Shown here: positions 1 to 7,628 of the stretch, one piece after another
Position numbering within the stretch: position 1 is the stretch's first letter
Layout: the number at the start of each line of letters is the position of its first letter
Origin: Candidatus Microthrix subdominans
GTDB taxonomy: Bacteria > Actinomycetota > Acidimicrobiia > Acidimicrobiales > Microtrichaceae
Direction of reading: 5' to 3'
NCBI GenBank assembly: GCA_016719385.1
Contig: JADJZA010000008.1
Coordinates: forward strand, 186,001 to 250,000
Length of the DNA: 64,000 nt
The notes under the pieces: generated by a model
Told to the model about the DNA's origin: nothing
The model's database searches: none
The model's input: only the letters and a program-made list of their open reading frames with translations
Translations under genes and position numbers: made by a program

Positions 1-1227
1 TTGGGGTCGCGCCCGACGAATCTTCAGCAGGCCGGCGCGCACCTCGTCGAGCGCAGGATCGCGCTGGGGCTCATCGATGTGGCCGATGCGGTGGGGGATC
101 GACCGGCCCTCAAAGTTGCCCTCCTCGGTGATGCCCCAATAGGCGGCCACCTTGGCGCCGCCGTCCTCGCCGAGCACCGCCACCAGTTCGGCCGGGGTCC
201 AGGTGGCGAAGCGGCCCTCGACGCCCAGGCCGTCCGATTCGCTCGGGTCGGCGCCGTCGGGATCTGGGCTGTCGGCGTCCTGGGCGGAGGCGAACGCTCC
301 CGCCGGCAGCCGCAGCTCGTCGAGCAGGTAGGCGATCGTCTCCTCGACGATCTGGCGGTAGCGATCCTCGCCGGTCAGCTGCCAGGCGTGCAGGTAAGGA
401 CGGATCAGGAGGGCGTTGTCGTAGGCCATCTTCTCGAAGTGGGGCACCAGCCACTGTCGGTCGGTCGAGTAGCGGGCGAAGCCGCCGCCGATGTGGTCCC
501 ACATGCCGCCGGTTGCCATGTGATCGAGGGCGCTGCGGGCGATCGACAGGGAGGTGTCCGAGCCGGTGCGCCGTGCGTGGCGCAACAACAGGTCGACCGA
601 CGCCGGTTGGGGAAACTTGGGCGTTACCCCGAAACCGCCCCACTGGGCATCGGCGGCGTGGGCCAGCGACAGCACGGCCTCGTCGATCGTGACCAGCTCG
701 GGCGCCGGTGCGTCCGGCTCGAGCGGTGCCGAGCGGGTGATCGCTTCGGAAAGGGTGTCGGCCTGGCCCTCCAGCTCGTCTCGTTTCGTGGCCCAGGCGT
801 CTGCGAGGGCCTCGATCAGCTGCGTGAAGCTCGGCATGCCCTGGCGGGGTTCCGGCGGGAAGTAGGTGCCGCAATAGAACGGCCGTCCGTCGGGCGTGGC
901 CAGGACGGTCATCGGCCAGCCACCCCGGCCGGTCATCGTCTGGGTGGCCTCCATGTACACCGCGTCGATGTCGGGCCGCTCCTCCCGGTCGACCTTGATG
1001 TTGACGAAGTGCCGGTTCATCGCTGCGGCAACCTCGGGGTCTTCGAAGCTCTCATGGGCCATCACGTGGCACCAGTGACACGATGAATAGCCGATCGAGA
1101 TCAGCAGCGGCACGTCGCGGTCCGCAGCGGCGGCAAACGCTTGGTCGCCCCACTGGTACCAGTCGACCGGGTTGTCGGCGTGCTGGCGCAGGTACGGGCT
1201 GGTCGAGTCGGCAAGACGATTGGCCAT
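1..1227 (-). CDS. DUF255 thioredoxin-domain protein, YyaL/spermatogenesis-associated 20 type (3' end cut off)
   Basis: This large cytosolic protein of the YyaL/SPATA20 family has an N-terminal thioredoxin-like domain followed by a six-hairpin glycosidase-like region. The exact role of the family is not settled; it is usually annotated as a thioredoxin or disulfide-related protein. The N-terminus contains the hallmark SSCHWCHVMAHESF with Cys50 and Cys53, then the segment MTGRGGWPMTV and later HFEKMAYDNA, all typical of the family. About 409 codons are visible and the gene continues past base 1, so the C-terminus is missing. The ATG at 1227 has no clear Shine-Dalgarno site, but TACCTT lies at 1239-1234 with six bases before the start, which fits a leaderless transcript. 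It is divergent from the small membrane protein at 1354. Confidence 0.9.
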   Translation of the reverse strand, partial: MANRLADSTSPYLRQHADNPVDWYQWGDQAFAAAADRDVPLLISIGYSSCHWCHVMAHESFEDPEVAAAMNRHFVNIKVDREERPDIDAVYMEATQTMTGRGGWPMTVLATPDGRPFYCGTYFPPEPRQGMPSFTQLIEALADAWATKRDELEGQADTLSEAITRSAPLEPDAPAPELVTIDEAVLSLAHAADAQWGGFGVTPKFPQPASVDLLLRHARRTGSDTSLSIARSALDHMATGGMWDHIGGGFARYSTDRQWLVPHFEKMAYDNALLIRPYLHAWQLTGEDRYRQIVEETIAYLLDELRLPAGAFASAQDADSPDPDGADPSESDGLGVEGRFATWTPAELVAVLGEDGGAKVAAYWGITEEGNFEGRSIPHRIGHIDEPQRDPALDEVRAGLLKIRRARPQ

Positions 1228-1319
1228 CAACCCAAGGTAACGACCGTGGAGGCAATGGCGCCCCGACGCCGCGTCCGGACAACGATCTCGAGTTGGCAGA
1301 CGGCACAGATCATCCGTCC

Positions 1320-1347
1320 TTGACGTGCCGTGAACCATAGGTACAGT
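1320..1347 (+). promoter_or_regulatory. Sigma-70-type promoter with leaderless start
   Basis: TTGACG (1320-1325) and TACAGT (1342-1347) are separated by 16 bases. The ATG at 1354 begins six bases after the -10, so the transcript probably starts at or next to the start codon. This is the best -35/-10 pair found in the window. Confidence 0.6.
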
Positions 1348-1351
1348 ACCT
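1339..1351. promoter_or_regulatory. 13-bp operator-like palindrome over the -10 element
   Basis: AGGTACAGTACCT is a perfect palindrome around a single central base, and it covers the -10 hexamer of the preceding promoter. The second gene of the transcript encodes a PadR-like winged-helix protein, so autorepression at this site is the simplest reading. That link is inference. Confidence 0.45.
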
Positions 1352-1353
1352 GT

Positions 1354-1815
1354 ATGGCCTCCACGATGCTTCAGACTCAACCGCCTGCCGCAAACCCCGA
1401 GCTGAACGCCCGCAGCCTGCTGTTGGGTTACGTCATCGGGCTCACATTCCTGTGCATGCTGGTGCAGGTGTTCATCGTGATCGATGGCAACCGCATCAGC
1501 GGCGTGTCCCAGGGGATGACCGCTGGGGTTGCGCTGTACTACGCGGCCTTCATGTTCTCGCGGCGACACCAACTGGGCCAGGTGCGGTTCGGTCGGCTGG
1601 TGGCCCACGCCACTACCTATGCCGTCGTCAACGCCAGCTTTCAGATCCACGCCTTCATCCTGGGGGTCACCGGCAGCGAGGTGCTGCGAGGCCAGGAGTA
1701 CCTGCCGGTGGATCCGGGTTGGTTCGGGGCAACGTTTGCGATGGCCGGCTTTTGGGGCATCGGGCTCACCGTTCACGCGATCGCGAGCATCGCCCAGCGC
1801 GGGTTCGAGGCCTGA
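1354..1815 (+). CDS. Small multi-pass membrane protein
   Basis: This 153-residue protein has no family I recognise. Hydrophobic segments near residues 27-50 (LLGYVIGLTFLCMLVQVFIVI), 60-77, 92-112 and 128-148 suggest about four membrane spans. The ATG at 1354 is chosen because it sits six bases after a TACAGT -10 element; a GTG at 1330 in the same frame lies within the promoter and is unlikely. The next gene, a PadR-type regulator, begins three bases after its stop, so the two are co-transcribed. Pairs of a PadR-type regulator and a small membrane protein are common and often respond to membrane or drug stress, but nothing here shows the signal. Confidence 0.75.
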   Translation: MASTMLQTQPPAANPELNARSLLLGYVIGLTFLCMLVQVFIVIDGNRISGVSQGMTAGVALYYAAFMFSRRHQLGQVRFGRLVAHATTYAVVNASFQIHAFILGVTGSEVLRGQEYLPVDPGWFGATFAMAGFWGIGLTVHAIASIAQRGFEA

Positions 1816-1817
1816 GG

Positions 1818-2156
1818 GTGAAGCACCCGACCGAATCCGACGAGTGGCTCGAGGAGTTGGTCGACACGTGGACCGAGATGTACAAGAAATCGATGGTGAC
1901 GCTGGCGATCCTGCGAGAGGTCGCCGCTTCCGGGTGGGTCTCGGTCGATGAAATTGCAGCTGCGTTCGGAGAGTCAACCGGCTGGACGATCACTGAGCGC
2001 GGGCTCTATCGAACCATGAGGCGGTTGGCCTCCAGCGGAGTGCTGGCCACCGTCGAGGTGGAGGTGCCCAGAACAGGTGCCAAACGCAAGAATTTCGAGC
2101 TGACCGACTTGGGCAAGCGGTACCTGAAGCGTATCGAGGCCGAACTGCTCGTCTGA
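1818..2156 (+). CDS. PadR-like winged-helix transcriptional regulator
   Basis: This 112-residue DNA-binding protein resembles the PadR family: a winged-helix N-terminus (MVTLAILREVAASGWVSVDE, then TERGLYRTMRRLASSGVL) followed by a wing and a short C-terminal helix (LTDLGKRYLKRIEAELLV). It is small, lacking the long dimerisation domain of PadR subfamily 1. The GTG at 1818 is two bases after the upstream stop, so translation is probably coupled. The likely target is its own operon through the palindrome at 1339-1351. A general MarR- or DtxR-like winged-helix assignment is the alternative. Confidence 0.7.
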   Translation: MKHPTESDEWLEELVDTWTEMYKKSMVTLAILREVAASGWVSVDEIAAAFGESTGWTITERGLYRTMRRLASSGVLATVEVEVPRTGAKRKNFELTDLGKRYLKRIEAELLV

Positions 2157-2224
2157 GCGATGTCGCAGTCGACCCGTCGGTGGTCCGGGCGGTCATACTC
2201 CGTGACGCCTACCCTTGACCGGCT

Positions 2225-3760
2225 ATGGCCGTTCGTCCCGCCGGGAGAAGCTCCGACCCGCTGATCGTCGGGGTGGCGTCGTTGGTCGGCCGCCCCAACG
2301 ATCCCACCTCACCCGACGCTGTCGGCTGGATGACCGAGGCCGCCGCCGCCGCACTCGCCGAGGTGTCCGGCTCCGCCGGCGGGTCCGCCGAGGTCGGTTG
2401 GGTGGGCGTCGCCGAGGGCACGTGGCGCTGCAGCGATGCCGGTGCGGTGATCGCCGAACGGCTGCGACTGGGCGGCGGCGAGCCGGTCCACACGGTGCGG
2501 GCCGACGTCGGCATCCTCCAGCAACGCCTGATCGCCGAGGCGAGCGCGGCGATCGCCCGGGGCCAGGTGGGTGCGGCGCTGATCATCGGAGGTGAGTCCC
2601 GGGCCCGGGACCGCGCCATCGTCAAGGCCGGTGGCGAGGCCACCCAGACCCCTGGGCCCGACGGTGCGGAGCCGGACGAGGTGATCCATCCGGCCGGCGA
2701 GCTGATGAGCGAGGTGGAACTGGAACGCGACCTGGCCACCCCGGCCACGCAGTACGCCATCGTCGAGGATGCCCTGGCCCAAGCCGATGGCATTGACCGC
2801 GCAGCGCTCCGGCGCCGCCTGGGAGAACTGTGGTTCGGCTTCGCCGCCGTGGCGGCCGATAACCCAACGGCGTGGGACCGGTCCGCTCCCTCCGGGAGGA
2901 CCATCGTCGCTACCGAGGGCGGCAACCGGATGGTCGCCGACCCCTACACCCGCTCCTTGTGCTCGCAGTGGAACGTCGATGCGGCCTCGGCGCTGGTGCT
3001 GACGTCGGTCGAGGTGGCCGACCGGCTCGGTGTCCCGCCGGGGCAACGCATCGCGGTCGAGGCGACGGTCGAGTCCAACCTGATCCTGCCGCTGCCCCAA
3101 CGCGCCGAGCTGCAGCGCTGGCCGGCCTTCGAGGTGGTGGCCGGGGCGCTGGCGACGCACTGCGGCGTGCCGGTCGACGGCGGCCTCGGCGCCGAGGTCG
3201 TCGACCTGTACGCCTGCTTTCCCTCGGCGGTTCAGGTTCAGGCCCGGGCGCTCGGCCTGCCCCTCGACGCCGCCCGGCTCACCGTCACCGGCGGCATGAC
3301 CTTTGCGGGCGGGCCGCTCAACAATGCGGCGCTGGCGTCGACGGTGGCGGTCGTCGAGCGTCTGCGCCACCTCGCCACCGCAGGAGGCTCGGCCCGGGGT
3401 CTGGTGACCGCTATCAGTGGCATGCTGACCAAGCCTGGGGCGATGATGCTGAGCTCTTCAACCTCGCCAACACGGTTTGCCGCCCTCGACGTGACCGACG
3501 AAGCGACCGATCGGAGCCCGGCGCTGCCGGTCGACCCCGACCTGGCGGGTGAAGCGGTCATCGTCGGCGCAACGGTGATCACCACGTTTGAGGGCATCCG
3601 GCGGGCGGTGGCGGTCGTCGGTTCGACCGCCAGCGGCGGCGTCCGACGACGGAGCGTCGTGACGTCGGACCGGGATGTGGTTGCGTCGTCGATCGCCGAG
3701 CTGGGCGGAGCGGGTCGAGTGGTCACCCTCGATGGGATGGGCGGCTTCAACCTCAGCTGA
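2225..3760 (+). CDS. Thiolase-like protein (acetyl-CoA acetyltransferase family)
   Basis: This 511-residue protein of the thiolase superfamily resembles the divergent mycobacterial-type acetyl-CoA acetyltransferases and sterol-carrier-protein thiolases. Visible features are an N-terminal core (LIVGVASLVGRPNDP), a central segment CSQWNVDAASALVLTSVEVA like the thiolase region before the second half, and a glycine-rich TGGMTFAGGPLNNAAL block where thiolases have their active-site histidine loop. I could not place the usual nucleophilic cysteine with confidence, so catalysis of acyl-CoA thiolysis is inferred only from family. The ATG at 2225 follows TACCCT (2210-2215) by nine bases. It stands alone between a regulator and a convergent secreted protein. 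Confidence 0.7.
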   Translation: MAVRPAGRSSDPLIVGVASLVGRPNDPTSPDAVGWMTEAAAAALAEVSGSAGGSAEVGWVGVAEGTWRCSDAGAVIAERLRLGGGEPVHTVRADVGILQQRLIAEASAAIARGQVGAALIIGGESRARDRAIVKAGGEATQTPGPDGAEPDEVIHPAGELMSEVELERDLATPATQYAIVEDALAQADGIDRAALRRRLGELWFGFAAVAADNPTAWDRSAPSGRTIVATEGGNRMVADPYTRSLCSQWNVDAASALVLTSVEVADRLGVPPGQRIAVEATVESNLILPLPQRAELQRWPAFEVVAGALATHCGVPVDGGLGAEVVDLYACFPSAVQVQARALGLPLDAARLTVTGGMTFAGGPLNNAALASTVAVVERLRHLATAGGSARGLVTAISGMLTKPGAMMLSSSTSPTRFAALDVTDEATDRSPALPVDPDLAGEAVIVGATVITTFEGIRRAVAVVGSTASGGVRRRSVVTSDRDVVASSIAELGGAGRVVTLDGMGGFNLS

Positions 3761-3790
3761 GCGCCGACTGCAGTCCGGCTGCAGCGCGGG

Positions 3791-4441
3791 TCAGCCGAGC
3801 GTTGTCGGCGTGAGGGCGGGTGGTGGGCCGGTTTCGGCCAACGGGAGCCGCCGGGCGAGGGCGTCGGCCAGGTCGTCCATCAAGGGCTGTGCGGCATCGT
3901 CGCTGCGGGACAGTTCAACCCGGGCGGTGACCTCGTCGGTGCGCACCCACATGGCGTGGCCCACGGCGTTGGGATCGCCGGCGACCGACACCGGCCGGAC
4001 GCCCAGATCGACCACTGTGGCCCCATCCACCTCGCGCCGATCACCCTCGGGGAGTGCCTCGGGATCCCGCGGGTGCAGCTGGATCTCGAGCACCGTCCCG
4101 TCGGTGCCCTTCCAGATGCAGCCTCCCCCGAGCGCAGGAAACTCCTTGGGTGCGGTGGGGGGCGAGCCGAGCAGGTCGGTCACCTCGTCGCCGGGGATCA
4201 GCGCGCAGCCGTCGCGGAACTCGTTCTGGTCCCTGAAGTCCACCTTGGGGTCGGGCACGTCGTCGCGACCGAGGATGGCGAAGGACATCACGCCGAGCAC
4301 GACCGTGAACCCGGCGATCACGCTGCCGATCAACAAGATGACGGCCAGGCCTCGCCCCAACCGTCGCCGTTCGGGGATGCGCCTCTCAGATGCCAGCTCC
4401 GAGGGGTCCGGATCGGCGGGGCTGCCAGGAGCGTTGTCCAC
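3791..4441 (-). CDS. Single-pass membrane-anchored hypothetical protein, DUF3558-like
   Basis: This 216-residue protein has a short charged cytosolic N-terminus, one hydrophobic segment at residues 31-57 (GLAVILLIGSVIAGFTVVLG) and an extracytoplasmic domain. The exported part carries two cysteines (RDGCALIP and GGGCIWKG) and a layout recalling the DUF3558 lipoprotein-like domain of actinobacteria, but there is no lipobox, so the membrane segment is the anchor. Its function is unknown. The GTG at 4441 lies six bases after TAGTGT (4453-4448), fitting a leaderless message. It converges with the thiolase-like gene, with only 30 bases between them. Confidence 0.65.
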   Translation of the reverse strand: MDNAPGSPADPDPSELASERRIPERRRLGRGLAVILLIGSVIAGFTVVLGVMSFAILGRDDVPDPKVDFRDQNEFRDGCALIPGDEVTDLLGSPPTAPKEFPALGGGCIWKGTDGTVLEIQLHPRDPEALPEGDRREVDGATVVDLGVRPVSVAGDPNAVGHAMWVRTDEVTARVELSRSDDAAQPLMDDLADALARRLPLAETGPPPALTPTTLG

Positions 4442-4480
4442 AGCCGAACACTAACGGCGTTGCCGCTGGGTGAGGCGGAG

Positions 4481-4576
4481 CCGCAGTGATCGCACCCATG
4501 GTGTCTCCGGGTGCGATCGCTGTGACCCGGTCCGCAGTGATCGCACCCAGTTGGACCGCGGGTGCGATCACTGTGG
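4481..4576. repeat. Two tandem hairpins (51-bp direct repeat unit)
   Basis: Two copies of the same inverted repeat stand head to tail. The arms are CAGTGATCGCACCC and GGGTGCGATC[A/G]CTG. The first hairpin spans 4484-4522, with one position that becomes a G-U pair in RNA. The second spans 4535-4573 and is a perfect 14-bp stem. Both loops are 11 bases but differ in sequence. The repeat offset is 51 bases. No T-run follows, so these are not typical terminators; a palindromic repeat element is more likely. Confidence 0.7.
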
Positions 4577-4621
4577 TCGTCGGTGCGACGTCCGGGCACC
4601 AGCCGCGGTTTCTGGCATCAC

Positions 4622-4627
4622 TAGTCT
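4622..4627 (+). promoter_or_regulatory. TANNNT -10 element before a leader ORF
   Basis: TAGTCT lies seven bases before the GTG at 4635. This spacing matches the other leaderless genes of the window and suggests that transcription starts at that GTG. Confidence 0.4.
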
Positions 4628-4634
4628 CGGGAGG

Positions 4635-4682
4635 GTGACCGCCACCCCGACCGACCGTTTGAGCGCCGAGGCGAAGCGGTGA
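4635..4682 (+). CDS. Possible 15-residue leader peptide coupled to the nucleotidase
   Basis: A GTG at 4635 opens a frame of fifteen codons (VTATPTDRLSAEAKR) whose TGA overlaps the GTG start of the downstream nucleotidase by four bases (GTGA). With TAGTCT seven bases upstream, the peptide would be translated from a leaderless message and would deliver ribosomes to the nucleotidase start, which itself has no Shine-Dalgarno sequence. The peptide shows no run of a single amino acid that would suggest attenuation. It is supported only by arrangement and needs direct evidence. Confidence 0.35.
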   Translation: MTATPTDRLSAEAKR

Positions 4683-5332
4683 ACCCGTTCGTATTGGGCG
4701 TCGACCTCGACGGGGTCTGCGGTGATTTCACCGGGGCGTTCAAGCAGGTTGTGGCTGAGGAACTGGGTGTGCTGCCCGAATCGTTGCCTACCAACCGCTC
4801 CTGGGGTTTCGACGAGTGGGGCCTCAACCCCGCTCTGCTCGACGATCTGATGCGGACCGCTGCGGTCAAGCACCGCATGCTCGCCCGCATGGAGCCGATC
4901 GCCGGGGCGGTCGAGGCCCTCTGGCGGTTGTCGGACGCCGGTGTGTGGATCCGCATCGTCACCCATCGTCTGTACGTCAACTGGAGTCATGCGGTGGTCG
5001 TCGCCGACACGGTGGCCTGGCTGGACGAGGTGCAGATCCCGTACCGCGACATCTGCTTCCTCGGGGCCAAGCCGGACGTCGCCTGCGACTGCTACATCGA
5101 CGACGCGCCCCACAACGTGAAGGCGCTGCGGGCGGCGGGCAACGAGGTGATCTGTTTCGGCCAGCCGTACAACACCGACATCGCGCAGCCCCGAATGGAC
5201 AACTGGGTCGAGGTGGAGGACTACGTGCTGAACCTGGCCGCCGACGGTGGCCATCAGGTGCAGATCCAACTCCCCGGCTTCCCGGTGCATGTCGACCGGT
5301 TGGCCTCGGTGCAGCGGCCGGACCCGGGCTGA
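4679..5332 (+). CDS. HAD-family 5'-nucleotidase-like hydrolase
   Basis: This 217-residue cytosolic haloacid dehalogenase-fold phosphatase is like the 5'(3')-deoxyribonucleotidase (NT5C) group, which remove phosphate from (deoxy)nucleoside monophosphates. Motif I is DLDGVCGDF, with the nucleophile and acid at Asp9 and Asp11; motif II is the Thr of RIVTHR near residue 96; motif III/IV appears in DCYIDDAPHN. Substrate choice is inferred from overall resemblance. The GTG at 4679 overlaps the stop of a possible leader peptide (GTGA). A partly duplicated copy of its 3' end, including the stop codon, lies just downstream. Confidence 0.75.
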   Translation: MNPFVLGVDLDGVCGDFTGAFKQVVAEELGVLPESLPTNRSWGFDEWGLNPALLDDLMRTAAVKHRMLARMEPIAGAVEALWRLSDAGVWIRIVTHRLYVNWSHAVVVADTVAWLDEVQIPYRDICFLGAKPDVACDCYIDDAPHNVKALRAAGNEVICFGQPYNTDIAQPRMDNWVEVEDYVLNLAADGGHQVQIQLPGFPVHVDRLASVQRPDPG

Positions 5333-5386
5333 CGCTTGGTGTCAACAGTCCGGTTGGCCTCGGTGCGGCCTGACCCGGGCTGACGC
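5296..5386 (+). repeat. Imperfect tandem duplication of the nucleotidase 3' end
   Basis: The 40 bases 5296-5335 (starting CCGGTTGGCCTCGGTGC and ending GGGCTGACGC), which include the TGA stop of the nucleotidase gene, recur at 5350-5386 with three bases missing. The copies are offset by 54 bases. The second copy is noncoding and lies at the 3' side of menE. Confidence 0.75.
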
Positions 5387-5388
5387 AG

Positions 5389-6522
5389 TCAGCGCAGATG
5401 GGAACGACGCAGCTTGCCCAAGTCACTGCGGGGCAGCGCATCGACCAGCGTCAGGTGACGAGGGGCGCAGTAGGCGGGCAGCTGCTCTTTGACGAGCCCC
5501 CGAAGCTCGTCGAGCGACGGGGGACCGGCCGCCTCCAGAGTCACGACCAGCGCCTCGACCGCATGGCCCCACTCCGGGTCCGGCCGGGCGCGAACGGCGA
5601 CGTCGGCCACGGCGGGGTGCGCCCGCAGCGCGTCCTCGACCGGGGCGGGCCACACCTTGTGCCCGCCGGTGACGATCATCTCGTCGGCCCGGCCGGTGAC
5701 CGACAGCCGGCCGGTGACCGGATCCAGCCGGCCGAGGTCGCCGGTGGGCAGGTACCCCTCGGCGTCGAAGGGCTCGCTCCCGTCCCGGTAGCAGCGCAGC
5801 AACGTGGGTGACGACAGGTGAACCTCACCCAGGCCGTCCTCGTCGGGAGCATCGATACGCACCGACACACCGTTGAGGGCCAGACCGTCGTAGACGATGC
5901 CTCCGGCGGTTTCGGTCATGCCGTAGGTGGCGACGCAGTTGGCGGGTCGCTCGGCGGGGATGGCCGAACCGCCCAGCAGGATTCGACGAAACAGCGAGGC
6001 GTCGATGCGCCCGAGCGCCGTCGTCACCAGGGACGTGTGGGTGGCCCCGGCCCGCGCCGCGGCCTCGACCGCCGTGGCGTCGAACCGGGGGAGGATCTCC
6101 AGCCCGGCCCCGGTATGGAGCGCCCGGGGCAGGATCGAGAAGCCGCCGATGTGGTTGAGCGGCAGCGCTACCAGCCAGCGAGCCTCGTCGTCGACGCCCA
6201 GAGCGGTTGAGGTGGCGAACGCCATGTACTCGAGCGCCCGGTGGGTATGGACGATCCCCTTGGGTGACCCCGAGGTGCCCGAGGTGGCGATCACCAGGGC
6301 GTCGCCGTCGCCGACGCCCCGCCCCCCGGGCAGGCTGGTCGCTTCGCCGTGAGCGTCGATCAGCACCTGCGGTGCCAGCGTGGCGAGCAGCCGATCGAGG
6401 TGCGGTCGGGGAGCGTTGACCGGTAGGGGAGCGATGGCGTCACCGTCGTCCCAGACGCGTTGCACCATGGCCAGGTACTGAGCGCCCCCCTCCATCTGCA
6501 GCGCCACCAGCCGTCGGGTCAC
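5389..6522 (-). CDS. menE: o-succinylbenzoate--CoA ligase
   Basis: This short adenylate-forming enzyme of 377 residues activates o-succinylbenzoate with ATP and CoA in menaquinone synthesis. The AMP-binding motifs are complete: ATSGTSGSPKGIVH near residue 80, YGMTETAGG, TGDLGRLD, the hinge GRADEMIVTGGHKVWP, and a C-terminal lysine in SDLGKLRR. Its size matches the compact actinobacterial MenE. The GTG at 6522 is preferred because the protein then begins VTRRLVALQMEGG, which matches the family N-terminus; a longer frame to 6615 has arginine-rich, unlike sequence. It is divergent from menA, and menD, menF, menG and menH lie within 15 kb. menB and menC are not in the window. Confidence 0.88.
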   Translation of the reverse strand: MTRRLVALQMEGGAQYLAMVQRVWDDGDAIAPLPVNAPRPHLDRLLATLAPQVLIDAHGEATSLPGGRGVGDGDALVIATSGTSGSPKGIVHTHRALEYMAFATSTALGVDDEARWLVALPLNHIGGFSILPRALHTGAGLEILPRFDATAVEAAARAGATHTSLVTTALGRIDASLFRRILLGGSAIPAERPANCVATYGMTETAGGIVYDGLALNGVSVRIDAPDEDGLGEVHLSSPTLLRCYRDGSEPFDAEGYLPTGDLGRLDPVTGRLSVTGRADEMIVTGGHKVWPAPVEDALRAHPAVADVAVRARPDPEWGHAVEALVVTLEAAGPPSLDELRGLVKEQLPAYCAPRHLTLVDALPRSDLGKLRRSHLR

Positions 6523-6677
6523 CCCGGCATGGTAGAGCCCGCGCAACGCTCGGTCCCGTCGACAAGCGCACGCTTCTCCTCGGTTTGGGGTCGGGTGCCG
6601 GCGTCGAGACCACACAAGGTTCGGCGGAAGTGCGTCTCGGGGGGCGGCCGACCAAACCGGCGGTAGGGTTCCCGGCG

Positions 6678-7610
6678 ATGTCAGCGGAACTTCAAGCCCA
6701 GCCGATCACGACCAACCGTTGGGTGCTCGGCGCACGGCCGCGCACCCTGCCGGCGGCGGTCGCTCCGGTGTTGGTCGGCACGGCGGTGGGTGTCTGGACG
6801 TCGGTCGGGGCCGAGGACCGGTTCAGCTTCATCGCCTGGCGTTTCATCTGCGCCCTGATCGTGGCCGTGGCGGTGCAGGTGGCCACCAACTATGCCAACG
6901 ACTATTCCGACGGCAAGAGGGGAATCGACGATCCTGGTAAGCGGGTGGGCCCTCCCCGCCTGGTGGGCGATGGGCTGGCCACGCCGGATGAGGTCAAGCG
7001 GGCGATGCTCGTCGCCTTCGGGGTGACGCTGCTCGCCGGCGCCCCGCTGGTGATCCTTGTCGACTGGCGTCTTGGATTGGTCGGGGTGGCCTCGGTGGCC
7101 GCCGGGTGGTTCTACACCGGCGGTGCCAACCCGTACGGCTACGCCGGGTTGGGCGAGGTGTTCGTGTTCGTGTTCTTCGGCCTGGTCGCCACCGTGTTCT
7201 CCGCCTACGTGCAATCGGGGCAGATCACGCTGCTTGCGTTCGGCGCCGGTGCGGCGATGGGGTTGCTGGCCACGGCGCTGCTGGTGATCAACAACCTGCG
7301 GGACATCCCCGGCGATACCGCCTCGGGCAAGCGCACCCTGGCCGTTCGGCTGGGCCCCCCGAAGACCCGCATCCTCTATGCGGTGTGCCTGCTGGGCCCG
7401 TTCGTGTTGTTGACGTTCATCGCCGGGAGCTCGGGTCGCCTGGTGGGGGCGGCGGCCTTTGCCGCGCTGCCGCTGGCCAACGTTGCGCTGACCCACGTGT
7501 TCCGCGGCGCCGAAGGTCCGGCGTTGATCAAGGTGCTGGGACGCACCGGCCAGGTGCAGCTGGTCTATGGGGTGTTGTTGGCGGTGGGCCTGGCCATCGG
7601 GCCGGTGTAG
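6678..7610 (+). CDS. menA: 1,4-dihydroxy-2-naphthoate polyprenyltransferase
   Basis: This 310-residue UbiA-family membrane enzyme attaches the polyprenyl chain to 1,4-dihydroxy-2-naphthoate, giving demethylmenaquinone. Both Asp-rich metal-diphosphate motifs are present: NDYSDGKRGIDD at residues 74-85 and NNLRDIPGDTASGKR near residue 210. About eight or nine hydrophobic segments can be seen. The ATG at 6678 is eight bases after TAGGGT (6664-6669) and has no strong Shine-Dalgarno sequence. The gene converges with the acyl-CoA dehydrogenase at 7629, leaving 18 bases. The product of MenA is the substrate of MenG (20548). Confidence 0.92.
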   Translation: MSAELQAQPITTNRWVLGARPRTLPAAVAPVLVGTAVGVWTSVGAEDRFSFIAWRFICALIVAVAVQVATNYANDYSDGKRGIDDPGKRVGPPRLVGDGLATPDEVKRAMLVAFGVTLLAGAPLVILVDWRLGLVGVASVAAGWFYTGGANPYGYAGLGEVFVFVFFGLVATVFSAYVQSGQITLLAFGAGAAMGLLATALLVINNLRDIPGDTASGKRTLAVRLGPPKTRILYAVCLLGPFVLLTFIAGSSGRLVGAAAFAALPLANVALTHVFRGAEGPALIKVLGRTGQVQLVYGVLLAVGLAIGPV

Positions 7611-7628
7611 GGCTCGGCGCCCCAACGA

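Noticed and set aside
1..1086. Open plus-strand frame at the left edge
   Set aside because: Antisense to the DUF255 protein, which shows CHWCH and other family blocks on the minus strand.
4481..4576. CRISPR-like array
   Set aside because: Only two units, each a hairpin with a short variable loop, and no cas genes; spacers would be far too short.
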